Assembly (NCBI GenBank): GCA_023053575.1
Contig: JAKZAP010000013.1
Coordinates: 3,544,001 to 3,608,000, forward strand
Length of the DNA: 64,000 bases
Direction: 5' to 3'
Source of the DNA: Branchinecta lynchi
Lineage: Eukaryota; Arthropoda; Branchiopoda; Anostraca; Branchinectidae
Under the pieces are notes generated by a model, which saw only the letters and a list, made by a program, of their open reading frames with translations, was not told the origin of the DNA and made no database searches. The position numbers were made by a program, and so were the translations under genes. Below are positions 31,034 to 39,893 of the stretch, piece after piece (positions within the stretch are counted from its first letter, which is position 1; each line of letters begins with the position of its first letter).

Positions 31034-31619
31034 AGTAGTTATATAAACCGGGTTCTGGCTCACCCTCCCCCCAATTTCAAAACCCCAGTTTAACATCAAT
31101 TTCTTAAATTTTAACATCCTTTTTACCAAATTATCCCCCTTTTTAAGAACATTTTTATTTTCTTACTTCCAAAATAAAGGATACAAGAAATGAGAATATT
31201 ACCCTTTACTACATATAAAATACTACAATATACTACTACTTCTTTTTTTTTTACATTTTTCATTTTTTATTCAAATATTACTGAGTAAACAGTTCTAAAT
31301 CCACATATGTTTCTTTGTTCTTGTTTTCGCGTACAATAGGCTGCAAAACTAGATTTTTCTTTAAAAGTAATTCGTTAGCAATGGCATTATATTTCTGAGT
31401 TATAAACAAATCACAGGGTTTGTCATTATGATTAATAACTACAACCAACTTATCACCATATTTTGTCTTAGCAATTCTCATTTTAACAATAGCATATTTC
31501 AAACCTAACACTAGTTCTTCTTTCCTGATTGTCTCATTGTATTTATTCATTCTGATTGTATTCAAGACTTCCTTTGTGGACTCCATTTATTAGGGGATGA
31601 TTTTATTAAATAAAAATCC
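31034..31619 (+). repeat. Polinton left terminal inverted repeat (586 bp)
   Basis: Starts AGTAGTTATATAAACCGGG and ends TAAATAAAAATCC. It matches the complement of 46211-46796 without indels; two substitutions are visible near 31488-31494. It includes a complete 102-codon gene and a 240-bp non-coding outer part with C-runs and a T10 tract. Confidence 0.95.
31278..31586 (-). CDS. Unknown 102-aa protein encoded inside the left inverted repeat
   Basis: I do not recognise this protein. It is small and basic, mostly alpha/beta by eye, with KEELVLGLKYAIVKMRIAKT and VVVINHNDKPCDLFITQKYN. The start lies in CCCTAATAAATGG, the same TAAATG context as the other genes of the element. Both the left and right copies are open and differ by one residue (Ala/Thr at position 32), so the reading frame seems to be kept. 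A gene inside the repeat is present in two copies per element and points toward both ends. Confidence 0.75.
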   Translation of the reverse strand: MESTKEVLNTIRMNKYNETIRKEELVLGLKYAIVKMRIAKTKYGDKLVVVINHNDKPCDLFITQKYNAIANELLLKKNLVLQPIVRENKNKETYVDLELFTQ

Positions 31620-31623
31620 AGGC

Positions 31624-32982
31624 TCACAAACTCACATACATATTTTTATTGATAATATCTAATGTAGCTTTTCTTTCATAATATATAACACAGTAAACAT
31701 TATATGATACGGGTTGATTATCTTTCAACGTTAAACTTATTTCAATATCAGCAGTTGTTCCATTATAAATATTTGACTCGTGTTTAGAAACATCGAAACA
31801 GAATAGTGGGTATACTTCTTTAAATTCTTCTATACTAACAACACTACCAGTATCAAATGCTAATTGTTTATAACCCAAATGTATAAACCTATTGTAAAGA
31901 TTTGAGTATTTACATTTATCATCGCTAAAATCACATTTAAGTGGTTCTTCAGGATATTTATCCCCATTAATTCTAAGTTCTATGTCTGTTAAATTCATAT
32001 GATCAAACACCATATTATTCATTAATTGATTGTTATGCTTTTCATTTTTCTGTAGCATCACAACTACTTTTGTTGGATTGTTTCTCTCAGAAATAACTTT
32101 CCAAGTGTGTTCCTTATTTTGACTAACATCGCTTTTATAAGTATTACATGCTTCCCACATCAGATTATGCTTTTTATCCTTAGCAAGACCCTTTTCTAAT
32201 TCACTCATCATTTCGATACTAGGAGCTACAATAGGGATCTTCCAGGATAAATATTCGATTACTACTTTGAAATTAGTATTTCCATTTCTTATAATCATGT
32301 TGTTATCATCATTTCTTCTTAGAAATAATTTATGCGATGCACCTCTGAAGAATCGTTTGTTTCCTTTCAGAAATCCAAACAATTCTGATAATGGTAAATA
32401 CATATTTACTAATTTACTGCTCTTTGTTCTGTTATATCTTTTTTCAAATCCTTTATTATAATTATCATTATTGGTCAACCTGACTGTTCCACCCCCTGCT
32501 GCAGCCCCTGCAGCCCCTGCAGTAAACAAAGCAACTACAGGATTAATTTCTTTCCCTTGATTATAATCTTTATACCAGAAATGATTTCTTGCTGCACTTC
32601 TAGAATAATCATCAGAGTATTCAATCAACTTTGTAACGGTAGTTGTAATACCAACATGATTAATTTTTTCAACCGATTCATCGTTTATTACATACTCAGC
32701 GGTACTGAATAAATTAAATCCATTATTCGTTAAAGTAGCAACATCGGTTGCAGCTATAGGAGTCCCATCTTCGTTTACTATTCTGACACTGACATCAAGA
32801 TAACTTTCACTTGGATAAAACCAGGAATCTAATTTCTTTGTTACGAATTCAAACTCTGATTTATTAGATACATTCACATCTGTTTCTCGAATTTCTTTAA
32901 ATTCATATTTAACCACTGTATCATCCACAAGCGGTTCGTCAAATATGTTCCATTGAGGACTGATAACTTTATTTACTGCCAT
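31624..32982 (-). CDS. Major capsid-like protein (double jelly-roll type), Polinton
   Basis: 452 residues, starting in TATAAATGGCA. The N-terminal SPQWNIFDEPLVDD, the long beta-rich body, the KIPIVAPSIE turn near residue 250, and the C-terminal VSYNVYCVIYYERKATLDI followed by INKNMYVSL fit the double jelly-roll proteins encoded by Polintons and related animal elements. In viruses of this lineage such a protein forms the trimeric hexon of an icosahedral shell. A Gly/Ala-rich loop (AAGAAAGGG, about residue 155-165) is probably surface-exposed. It is shorter than many Polinton capsid proteins. The ORF is intact. The family call is from recognition of the C-terminal pattern and gene context; a structure prediction would be stronger. 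Confidence 0.72.
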   Translation of the reverse strand: MAVNKVISPQWNIFDEPLVDDTVVKYEFKEIRETDVNVSNKSEFEFVTKKLDSWFYPSESYLDVSVRIVNEDGTPIAATDVATLTNNGFNLFSTAEYVINDESVEKINHVGITTTVTKLIEYSDDYSRSAARNHFWYKDYNQGKEINPVVALFTAGAAGAAAGGGTVRLTNNDNYNKGFEKRYNRTKSSKLVNMYLPLSELFGFLKGNKRFFRGASHKLFLRRNDDNNMIIRNGNTNFKVVIEYLSWKIPIVAPSIEMMSELEKGLAKDKKHNLMWEACNTYKSDVSQNKEHTWKVISERNNPTKVVVMLQKNEKHNNQLMNNMVFDHMNLTDIELRINGDKYPEEPLKCDFSDDKCKYSNLYNRFIHLGYKQLAFDTGSVVSIEEFKEVYPLFCFDVSKHESNIYNGTTADIEISLTLKDNQPVSYNVYCVIYYERKATLDIINKNMYVSL

Positions 32983-33012
32983 TTATATAAGAAAGAAATT
33001 ATTAAATAAAAC

Positions 33013-33369
33013 TTATTTCAGAATCTTTAATCCATTTCCAGTCATTAACGTTTTGATCAAGTCCTGACTTCTTTGATTTAAAATCCTTTTATTTGTACCG
33101 ATAAGATCCTTCATCGATTTTTTGTTTCCAATTACATCAATGAGTTCCTTCTTGTTTACATTGATCAGATCTTTCCCATATTCTATTGCTCTGTTTTTCA
33201 ACAACTCAAATCTCGGTTTAATAATATTATTATACATTGACATAGCCCCATCTTTTATTTGTTTTGCTGACGTTTGAAATAACTGGGAATTAACAATGTT
33301 TTTGAATACACTACCGATTCCACTTCCATACTGCTTTTTATAAAGTAATCGCTTATTATTAATCAACAT
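33013..33369 (-). CDS. Small virion-like protein (118 aa)
   Basis: Starts in CTATAAATGTT, the conserved start context. A Gly-rich QYGSGIGSVFKNI near the N-terminus is followed by a Lys-rich helical region. Short proteins with such a GxGxxF start sit next to the capsid genes in many Polintons and are compared with adenovirus minor core/cement proteins (pVI or pX). Which of these it corresponds to cannot be decided here. It lies between the capsid gene and the penton-like gene, with gaps of only about 30 bp. Confidence 0.5.
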   Translation of the reverse strand: MLINNKRLLYKKQYGSGIGSVFKNIVNSQLFQTSAKQIKDGAMSMYNNIIKPRFELLKNRAIEYGKDLINVNKKELIDVIGNKKSMKDLIGTNKRILNQRSQDLIKTLMTGNGLKILK

Positions 33370-33401
33370 TTATAGGTAAATAATTTTATTTCACTAATCC
33401 T

Positions 33402-34122
33402 TTAAGCTTTTCTTAAATGCAGTACGTATCCAACGTTATCACCATTCAAATCGATAGGTCTTCCCAACTGATCAGTAATTGTCACTCTCAAGGAGTAAAT
33501 AAAGTCTTTTGTATTAATAGGAAGGTAGATTAATTGTCTAGGATTCTCAACAATTTGACAACCCGGTTCTGTATTAGGAACAAATGTCCAAATGACACCT
33601 GATTTACTTTTGTTTACGATAGAACTGTTTACGAGAGAGCAGTGAATTTGAATTTTATCAACGCTTCTTGTTATATTCGGAAGCTTTGTACCTTCATTGA
33701 TTTTCTTAGATATCTCACTATCCTTCTCAAATCCTAAAATCTGACAGGTCACTATTAAATCTAAACACATATTTTTCTTGTAATAGTATGACAAATCTCA
33801 TAGATGCTGGATTGGATGAAATTACAATAGGACATTTATCTTTTGGGGTATCAAAATACTGACACAAAAAATAATTCAAACAATCATCGTTATACATCCC
33901 ATTAGGAATAGTAACATTCATCCATTCTGTTGCATTATTATCTTCATCTTTCCTGTATTGAAATGTATTATTTCCAAATTTATCACTTATATTATGCCAC
34001 GAATACCACAAAGTACACTGATTCAAACCTATTTCATAATCACAATTACGGTTCAATTCGATTGGTTGACTAAATGTTATATCAATGATACTTTCATTAC
34101 CTTCAATGTTTAACAACACCAT
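33402..34122 (-). pseudogene. Penton-like minor capsid protein, split by a frameshift
   Basis: Two overlapping frames cover one expected gene. The first half (33727-34122, 131 codons) starts in TTCTAATAAATGG and reads IDITFSQPIELNRNCDYEIG and LNQCTLWYSWHNI, a beta-strand pattern shared by Polinton penton-like single jelly-roll proteins. The second half (33402-33794) has no ATG at its beginning and ends LRVTITDQLGRPIDLNGDNV followed by a short tail, the typical C-terminal strand. The frame changes somewhere within 33727-33794. Either a 1-base indel has broken the gene, the read has an error, or the shift is programmed. Position beside the capsid gene supports the assignment. Confidence 0.65.
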
Positions 34123-34125
34123 TTA

Positions 34126-34956
34126 TTAGAAATATTTTTTATATATTGAATTGTAATTTCTCTTCGTAAGAAATTTATTTCGCATTAACGAATCCAAAAT
34201 ATCAATAGCTTCATTTCTCACCTCATCAGATGCATTTCCGTTTACTCTGCTACCTATCAAAGTGTATAATTTTGAAATCATTTCATCACAATTCATAAAT
34301 ATTCCAGTTCCTTGTTGTCTGATAAAGGGTATACTAGATTGAATTTTTTTTAATCTATCCTTATAGTCTTGTATAAATAAAATAATTTTATCATACTTAC
34401 TAGAACTATAACTTTTACTTTTCAGACCACCATAACTTTGACTTATAGATGTTAAATAATTCAGAGCCCCATCTATTTCGTTAGGATGCTTAAGGTAATA
34501 ATGAGGCATTTTAAAATAATTATCGATATCATTCCAGTCATCTTTATATTTTAAATTAATTTGATTTAATAATTCCACATCAATATTTAAGTTTAGATTT
34601 ACGTCATATGGTTGTTCTAGATTGGGTTCTATAGCATGAGTGGGAGCTCGACTCGATTCCTCTGAAGTAGTGGTCTGTAAAGCTGTTTTAAATGTATCAC
34701 CTAATCTGAGAAACCGTCTTCTTGAATTATTATCACCTTCCTGTAGTTTATTAATTATCGTTTCAGCGTTCTCTTGTAATTTTTTGATGGTGTCTTTAGT
34801 GTTTTCTTTTTGTGCTATAATAACTGGAGCGTTTAACTCTGAAGCATATTCCCGAAATCCTGCCTTCTCCATCTCATTTTGTTGAACCTTTCTTCTCTGA
34901 ACTTCTCTGTTCTTCACTATATCCGATAACATATCACTCAAGCGTCTTGAATCCAT
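34126..34956 (-). CDS. Coiled-coil protein of unknown function (276 aa), Polinton
   Basis: Starts in TATATAAATGGAT. The N-terminal 100 residues are highly charged and probably helical (REVQRRKVQQNEMEK, KKLQENAETIINKLQ); the middle has DVNLNLNIDVELLNQI, and a Gln/Gly turn FIRQQGTGIF follows near residue 216. I do not recognise it by name; its place between penton and integrase recalls the PW-type ORFs of other Polintons, which is inference from position only. Confidence 0.6.
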   Translation of the reverse strand: MDSRRLSDMLSDIVKNREVQRRKVQQNEMEKAGFREYASELNAPVIIAQKENTKDTIKKLQENAETIINKLQEGDNNSRRRFLRLGDTFKTALQTTTSEESSRAPTHAIEPNLEQPYDVNLNLNIDVELLNQINLKYKDDWNDIDNYFKMPHYYLKHPNEIDGALNYLTSISQSYGGLKSKSYSSSKYDKIILFIQDYKDRLKKIQSSIPFIRQQGTGIFMNCDEMISKLYTLIGSRVNGNASDEVRNEAIDILDSLMRNKFLTKRNYNSIYKKYF

Positions 34957-34972
34957 TTATATACAACTAATT

Positions 34973-35944
34973 TTATTTCATAATAAATTTTGAAAGTTCT
35001 TTTTCATAAAACCCTCCTTGAATTAATTCCCCACTTTTGTCAGATATTTCATAAGTAATGGGAATGGTAGGTCTGATGGTTGCTATCTGAAATACTTCAT
35101 CCGTATAATTAGGTAAATATCCTTTATCGAAAATACTTTTTTCTTTTTTAATTCTGACTAAATCCCCTACTTTGACGTTTCCTGTGATTTTGTAGTCATC
35201 TACTGGAGGAAACAGAGCACTAAAAACCTTTTTCTGATTAACCTTTTTACTAGCATCAACTGGTTTCATTTGTATTGAACGGTGGTACGAGTTATTATAA
35301 TTACTCACAAATAAAGGTAAAATATCAATCCAATTAGTAGTGCTATTGTGAGTGAAATATTTCCATAGCTTTTCTTTTAGCGTTCTATTGAACCGTTCAA
35401 CGATTTGTGCTTTCAATTCGCTTTCAGATGCAAACCAGTGTATGCCGTTATTTTTCAAAAAAGTTTGAACATTTCTCATCACAAATTCTTTACCTTTATC
35501 AGTTTGTAGTTTCTTAGGAATTCTTTCTTTAAATATAACACTGAATGCTTTTATTATTTCAGCACCCGTTTTGTCTTTCAGAGGGATACACCAAGCATAT
35601 TTACTAAAGCAATCAATAACAGTTAAAATGTAATTTGTTTTATTATTTTCTTTTTTATATTTCTGCATGTCAACTAAATCAGCTTGCCATTGCTCATCAA
35701 CATAGTGAACATACACTCGCCTCCTTTCAAAGTTATGATAGGAAGGTTTGTGTAACGTATACACATTCTCATTTTGCAACACATTTTTTATTTTATCCTT
35801 GGAAACCTTAACACCATTTTCTTTTAATTTTCTGTAAATATCATCCACACCTGAATAATTAGAATAATACGTCTTTAAAATATCTGTTTCTGCGTTGAGG
35901 TTTTTTTTAAAAAGCGATTTTTCCTCGATCCGCAAATAACACAA
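34973..35944 (-). CDS. DDE integrase (retrovirus-like), Polinton
   Basis: Inserts the element into the host genome by strand transfer. The catalytic triad can be read in order: D89 (QWQADLVDM), D149 (LQTDKGKEF) and E183 (KAQIVERFNRTLK), with 33 residues between the last two. An N-terminal helical region (VDDIYRKLKENGVKVSKDKI) precedes the core, and a beta-rich C-terminal domain (VKVGDLVRIKKEKSIFDKGY, then ITYEISDKSGELIQGGFYEK) follows. The frame has no ATG near its beginning and overlaps the zinc-ribbon ORF upstream (35875-36042) at an A8 run (35901-35908), so the intact protein may start there. Family assignment is firm. Confidence 0.92.
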   Translation of the reverse strand: MCYLRIEEKSLFKKNLNAETDILKTYYSNYSGVDDIYRKLKENGVKVSKDKIKNVLQNENVYTLHKPSYHNFERRRVYVHYVDEQWQADLVDMQKYKKENNKTNYILTVIDCFSKYAWCIPLKDKTGAEIIKAFSVIFKERIPKKLQTDKGKEFVMRNVQTFLKNNGIHWFASESELKAQIVERFNRTLKEKLWKYFTHNSTTNWIDILPLFVSNYNNSYHRSIQMKPVDASKKVNQKKVFSALFPPVDDYKITGNVKVGDLVRIKKEKSIFDKGYLPNYTDEVFQIATIRPTIPITYEISDKSGELIQGGFYEKELSKFIMK

Positions 35945-36042
35945 TTCCCTTTCAGCATTGGAACATTATTTTTTTGTGACACTGCCTTAAACATTGATTC
36001 AGTGTCAGTGCTCTTTTTACATTTCATACAATAAATCTCCAT
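35875..36042 (-). CDS. Short zinc-ribbon ORF joined to the integrase by a homopolymer
   Basis: 55 codons starting in TTCTAATAAATGG. It reads MEIYCMKCKK near the start and GNCVICGSRK about 30 residues later: a CxxC-x28-CxxC zinc ribbon of the kind found in short viral proteins (DUF5679-like by pattern). After RFLKK it runs through an A8 tract and soon stops, while the integrase frame is open across the same tract. A single-base slip at the run would fuse the ribbon to the integrase N-terminus. This ORF is short but has the conserved start context; the integrase frame has none. Confidence 0.6.
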   Translation of the reverse strand: MEIYCMKCKKSTDTESMFKAVSQKNNVPMLKGNCVICGSRKNRFLKKTSTQKQIF

Positions 36043-36073
36043 TTATTAGAAAACAATTTTCTTAAACGAAAAG

Positions 36074-36406
36074 CTACCACCCCTTCATTTTCCGCTGGAT
36101 GTAGGAAATGCAGTGAAGTCCACAGTTTAATTCATCTGTATTTTGAACAGCAAGATTTTCATAAGCTATTTTTTTCTTTGAATTTTTTAGATATTTAACT
36201 ATTTCTTTTCCTGGAGGAATACCGAAAGAATCGAAAAATTCGACATAGGGGGATTCAGGTAGATTACAATACGCAACCCAGTGAGTTCCAGGCATTCCGA
36301 GTTTATCATAATTAATGACACCGCATTCCGAATCGTTTATATGTTTGGGTAGCGTATCTAAAGAGAAAACACCTCGAAACTGTGGTATACTCCCTAATGC
36401 ATCCAT
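36074..36406 (-). CDS. Adenain-like cysteine protease, Polinton
   Basis: Processes virion precursors in the adenovirus model. The catalytic set of the Ulp1/adenain clan is visible: H42 (GTHWVAY), D59 (VEFFDSFG), Q88 (LAVQNTD) and C95 (LNCGLHCISYI). The first ATG (36406) is not in the TAAATG context used elsewhere in the element, and conserved-looking codons (PLTNFDI) precede it in frame up to an in-frame stop near 36470. So the N-terminus is probably incomplete in this copy, or the protein is made as an extension of the upstream pX-like gene, which ends at 36430. At 110 residues it is shorter than usual. Confidence 0.85.
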   Translation of the reverse strand: MDALGSIPQFRGVFSLDTLPKHINDSECGVINYDKLGMPGTHWVAYCNLPESPYVEFFDSFGIPPGKEIVKYLKNSKKKIAYENLAVQNTDELNCGLHCISYIQRKMKGW

Positions 36407-36429
36407 AATATCAAAATTGGTTAGAGGTC

Positions 36430-36987
36430 CTACTTTACTTTTGCTTCTTTTTTGATGTCCCCGTTTTTTGACTTCCTAGGTCTTCCACGTACCCCATGAC
36501 CGACAACTCTTTGTGTTCCAGGAAGTGTTAGCGCTCCACCTGTGTTGACATCATCGGTTTTCTTCTTAGGTCTTCCCCGTCCCACAACTTTTTGTGTTCC
36601 AGGAAGTGTAAGCGCCCCACCTGTGTTGGTTATGTTATCCACCAATTTCTTACCAGCGAATGTACCCAAAGCAGCAGCTCCGCTTGTTAAAGCTGCCTTA
36701 CCAAGGGCTACAGCTAACGGTATTAAAAATGGAAGTAATCCACCTTTTTGAATCGCTTCTCTCATCTGCTTGTATGATACATCAATATCACAACCCTTAT
36801 TATTCATTTTACAGGTTTCAATTTTATCAATTTGTCGTTTACTTAAAAGTAACTTAACTGGTTCTCGTTCATTTTGTCTACTATGACTAACACGTATCTG
36901 ACATTTTTGTTTAGCATCAAAGCATTTCTTCAGCTTTCCTTTCTGAAGCTTTGACAAATAAACTGTATACTCCATTGTTTCAACCAT
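36430..36987 (-). CDS. pX-like DNA- or membrane-interacting virion protein (185 aa)
   Basis: Starts in CCCTAATAAATGG. The N-terminal half has the pattern YTVYLSKLQKGKLKK...KLLLSKRQIDKIE, known from a family of small proteins next to Polinton proteases. A hydrophobic amphipathic stretch follows (GGLLPFLIPLAVALGKAALT, about residues 82-101). The tail has two copies of NTGGALTLPGTQ followed by basic GRP-type AT-hook cores (GRPKKK and GRPRKSK). This mixture suggests a core/membrane-active virion protein comparable to adenovirus pX or pVI. The function is inferred. The internal duplication is unusual and probably recent, since the two copies are almost identical. Confidence 0.6.
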   Translation of the reverse strand: MVETMEYTVYLSKLQKGKLKKCFDAKQKCQIRVSHSRQNEREPVKLLLSKRQIDKIETCKMNNKGCDIDVSYKQMREAIQKGGLLPFLIPLAVALGKAALTSGAAALGTFAGKKLVDNITNTGGALTLPGTQKVVGRGRPKKKTDDVNTGGALTLPGTQRVVGHGVRGRPRKSKNGDIKKEAKVK

Positions 36988-37017
36988 TTATTAGGGAATA
37001 AATTTATCTTATAAAAT

Positions 37018-37146
37018 TTATTTACCAGCCATCATTTTTTCTATTCTGGTAACGAATGGTTTGTCAACAGGTTTTAGCTCTAGCTCTAGAAGCCTTTTTA
37101 AAATATTTACTACTGCTCTTTCAATATTATCGATACGAGTTTTTAT
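37018..37146 (-). pseudogene. 3' end of the interrupted fibre-like gene
   Basis: An open stretch on the minus strand reads IDNIERAVVNILKRLLELEL and ends MMAGK and TAA at 37018-37020. It is directly behind the hairpin end of the inserted repeat element and lies in the frame that would continue the gene interrupted at 39380. Length about 42 codons. Confidence 0.6.
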
Positions 37147-39380
37147 GGCACTTGCCCTTCGGCCAAGTGCCATATAGCGATCGCAATTTCTGTCCGTCCG
37201 TCGGTCTGTCGGTCTGTCGGTCTGTCGGTCTGTCGGTCTGTCGGTCTGTCGGTCTGTCGGTCTGTCGGTCTGTCGGTCTGTCCAGGTTTTGCTAGTTCGG
37301 GCACTTCCAGATAAGCTAGGACGATAAAACTTGGCAAGCGTATCAGGGACCCCATATGATTAAGTTGGAAATAGTCACTTCCCCGATCCGAGCACCGTGG
37401 GGGGAGTGGAGGGAGGGGGAATCCGGAATCTTGAGGTATTTTTAACTTTTGAACGGGTGATCGGATCTCAATGAAACTTGATATCTGGAACGACCTCATG
37501 CCTCAGACGACACACTTAAAATCCGGACCGGATCCGGTGACTTTTGGGGGGAGCTGGAGGGGGCAACCGGAAATCTTGGGAAACGCTATGAGTGAAGGGA
37601 TCGAGATGAAACTTGGTGGGAAGACACCTAGCAAACACTAGATACATCATTGACATAACCGAGCCGATTCGGGCACTGTGGGGGGGGAGTGGAGGGAGGG
37701 GGAATCCGGAACCTTGAGGTATTTATAACTTTTGAACGGGTGATCGGATCTCGATGGAACTTGATATTTGGAAAGACCTCATGCCTCAGACGACGTACTT
37801 AAAATCCGGACCGGATCCGGTGACTTTTGGGGGGAGCTGGAGGGGGCAACCGGAAATCTTGGGAAACGCTATGAGTGGAGGGATCGAGATGAAACTTGGT
37901 GGGAAGACACCTAGCAAACACTAGATACATCATTGACATAACCGAGCCGATTCGGGTACTGTGGGGGGGGGGAGTGGAGGGAGGGGGAATCCGGAATCTT
38001 GAGGTATTTATAACTTTTGAACGGGTGATCGGATCTCGATGAAACTTGATATTTGGAACGACCTCATGCCTCAGACGACCCACTTACAATCCGGACCGGA
38101 TCCGGTGACTTTTGGGGGGAGCTGGAGGGGGCAACCGGACATCTTGGGAAACGCTATGAGTGGAGGGATCGAGATTGGTGAGAAGACACCTAGCAAACAC
38201 TAGATACATCATTGACATAACCGAGCCGATTCGGGCACTGTGGGGGGGAGTGGAGGGAGGGGGAATCCGGAACCTTGAGGTATTTATAACTTTTGAACGG
38301 GTGATCGGATCTAGATGGAACTTGATATTTGGAAAGACCTCATGCCTCAGACGACGTACTTAAAATCCGGACCGGATCCAGTGACTTTTGGGGGGAGCTG
38401 GAGGGGGCAACCGGAAATCTTGGGAAACGCTATTAGTGGAGGGATCGAGATGAAACTTGGTGGGAAGACACCTAGCAAACACTAGATACATCATTGACAT
38501 AACCGAGCCGTTTCGGGTACTGTGGGGGGGGAGTGGAGGGAGGGGGAATCCGGAATCTTGAGGTATTTATAACTTTTGAACGGGTGATCGGGTCTCGATG
38601 GAACTTGATATTTGGAAAGACCTCATGCCTCAGACGACCCACTTAAAATCCGGACCGGATCCGGTGACTTTTGGGGGGAGCTGGAGGAGGCAACCGGAAA
38701 TCTTGGGAAACGCTATGAGTGGAGGGGTCGAGATGAAACTTGGTGGGAAGACACCTAGTAAACACTAGATACATCATTGACATGACCGAGCCGATTCGGG
38801 CACTGTCGGGGGAGTGGAGGGAGGGGAATCCGGAATCTTGAGGTATTTATAACTTTTTAACGGGTGACCGGATCTCGATGAAACTTGATATTTGGAACGA
38901 CCTCATGCCTCAGACGACCCACTTAAAATCCGGACCGGATCCGGTGACTTTTGGGGGGAGCTGGAGGGGGCAACCGGAAATCTTGGGAAACACTGTGAGT
39001 GGAGGGATCGAGATGAAACTTGGTGTGAAGATACATCATTGACATAACCGAGTCAATTCGGGCACTGTGGGGGGAGTGGAGGGAGGGGGAATCCGGAATC
39101 TTGAGGTATTTATAACTTTTGAACGGGTGACCGGATCTCGATGAAACTTGATATTTGGAAAGACCTCATGCCTCAGACGACCCACTTAAAATCCGGACCG
39201 GATCCGGTGACTTTTGGGGGGAGCTGCAGGGGAGAACCGGAAATATTGGAAAACGCTATGAGTGGAGGGATCGAGATGAAACTTGGTGGGAAGACACCTA
39301 GCAAACACTAGATATATCATTGACATAACCGAGCCGTGCCTAACTCGTAACAAGTGCCATATGAGCTCGTAGCTCTTGTT
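37144..39380 (-). mobile_element. Helentron-like non-autonomous element with 284-bp tandem units
   Basis: In minus orientation the element starts AACAAGAGCTACGAGCTCAT followed by ATGGCACTTG. It ends with a perfect hairpin (37144-37174: 11-bp arms TATGGCACTTG/CAAGTGCCATA and a 9-base loop). Next to the hairpin is an array of the octamer GGTCTGTC (about 37200-37283). The body is about seven units of 275-290 bp, each with CATGCCTCAGACGAC, GATGAAACTTGG and a G-run. The same left end occurs at 60178. A terminal hairpin plus a tandem core with no TIR-type transposon ends fits Helentron-related HINE/pearl elements; the insertion sits between T residues on the plus strand. The class is an inference. 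Confidence 0.7.
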
Positions 39381-39877
39381 TGACCAGCAATCTTTCCTTC
39401 AATTATACCGTTATGGGTGTGTTGCCCAAGAAGCTTTTTGTCATAATCTAAAAGATTCATAGTTAACGTTGCTAAATTAACAGCATCATTTTTGTTTCTA
39501 GGGTTTTGAACATTTGTTATCAACTTGTTTTCAGCGTTAATCTCTTTATCATTAACTCGAACTATTTCTTTTACAAATAACCCTTTATCTTTAATCCTTA
39601 CCAATAAATTATCAGGAGAATCATGTACCGCAGTTAATCTGTTGATATCTTCGCTAAAATACTGATTTGCCCCCACTTGTTGTGCGGTAATTTCTTCTTT
39701 AAATTGATTCAAAATAATAGTCATAGATCTGAAACTAATAGCGTCCTGGTCAGCTTTCGAATCCCCTAACATAATAATTCTCTTACCTTGTAGGTTAATA
39801 TTACCGTTGTCATCAGTAACTCTCTTTTCATTCGATTCGTTACTAACCTTTTTTCCAACACTACCAAATTTATTCAT
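39317..39877 (-). pseudogene. Fibre-like protein gene, 5' part, truncated by insertion
   Basis: Starts in CTATAATAAATGAAT. Real coding probably covers 39381-39877; the last residues (after IIEGKIAGQ) come from the inserted element. Residues 110-145 read NKLITNVQNPRNKNDAVNLA, the LxNVxxPxxxxDAVNxxY pattern that is common in trimeric phage and virus fibres, followed by a short helix and HTHNG. A fibre or receptor-binding role is an inference from this motif. The 3' end survives at 37018-37146. Confidence 0.6.
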
Positions 39878-39893
39878 TTATTATAGAAATAAA

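Noticed and set aside
33402..33794. 130-codon ORF as a separate gene
   Set aside because: It has no ATG at its start, lacks the TAAATG context, and overlaps the first half of the penton-like gene; best read as the second half after a frame change.
37143..37499. ORF with repeated PTDRQTD
   Set aside because: Translation of the GGTCTGTC octamer array inside the Helentron-like element.
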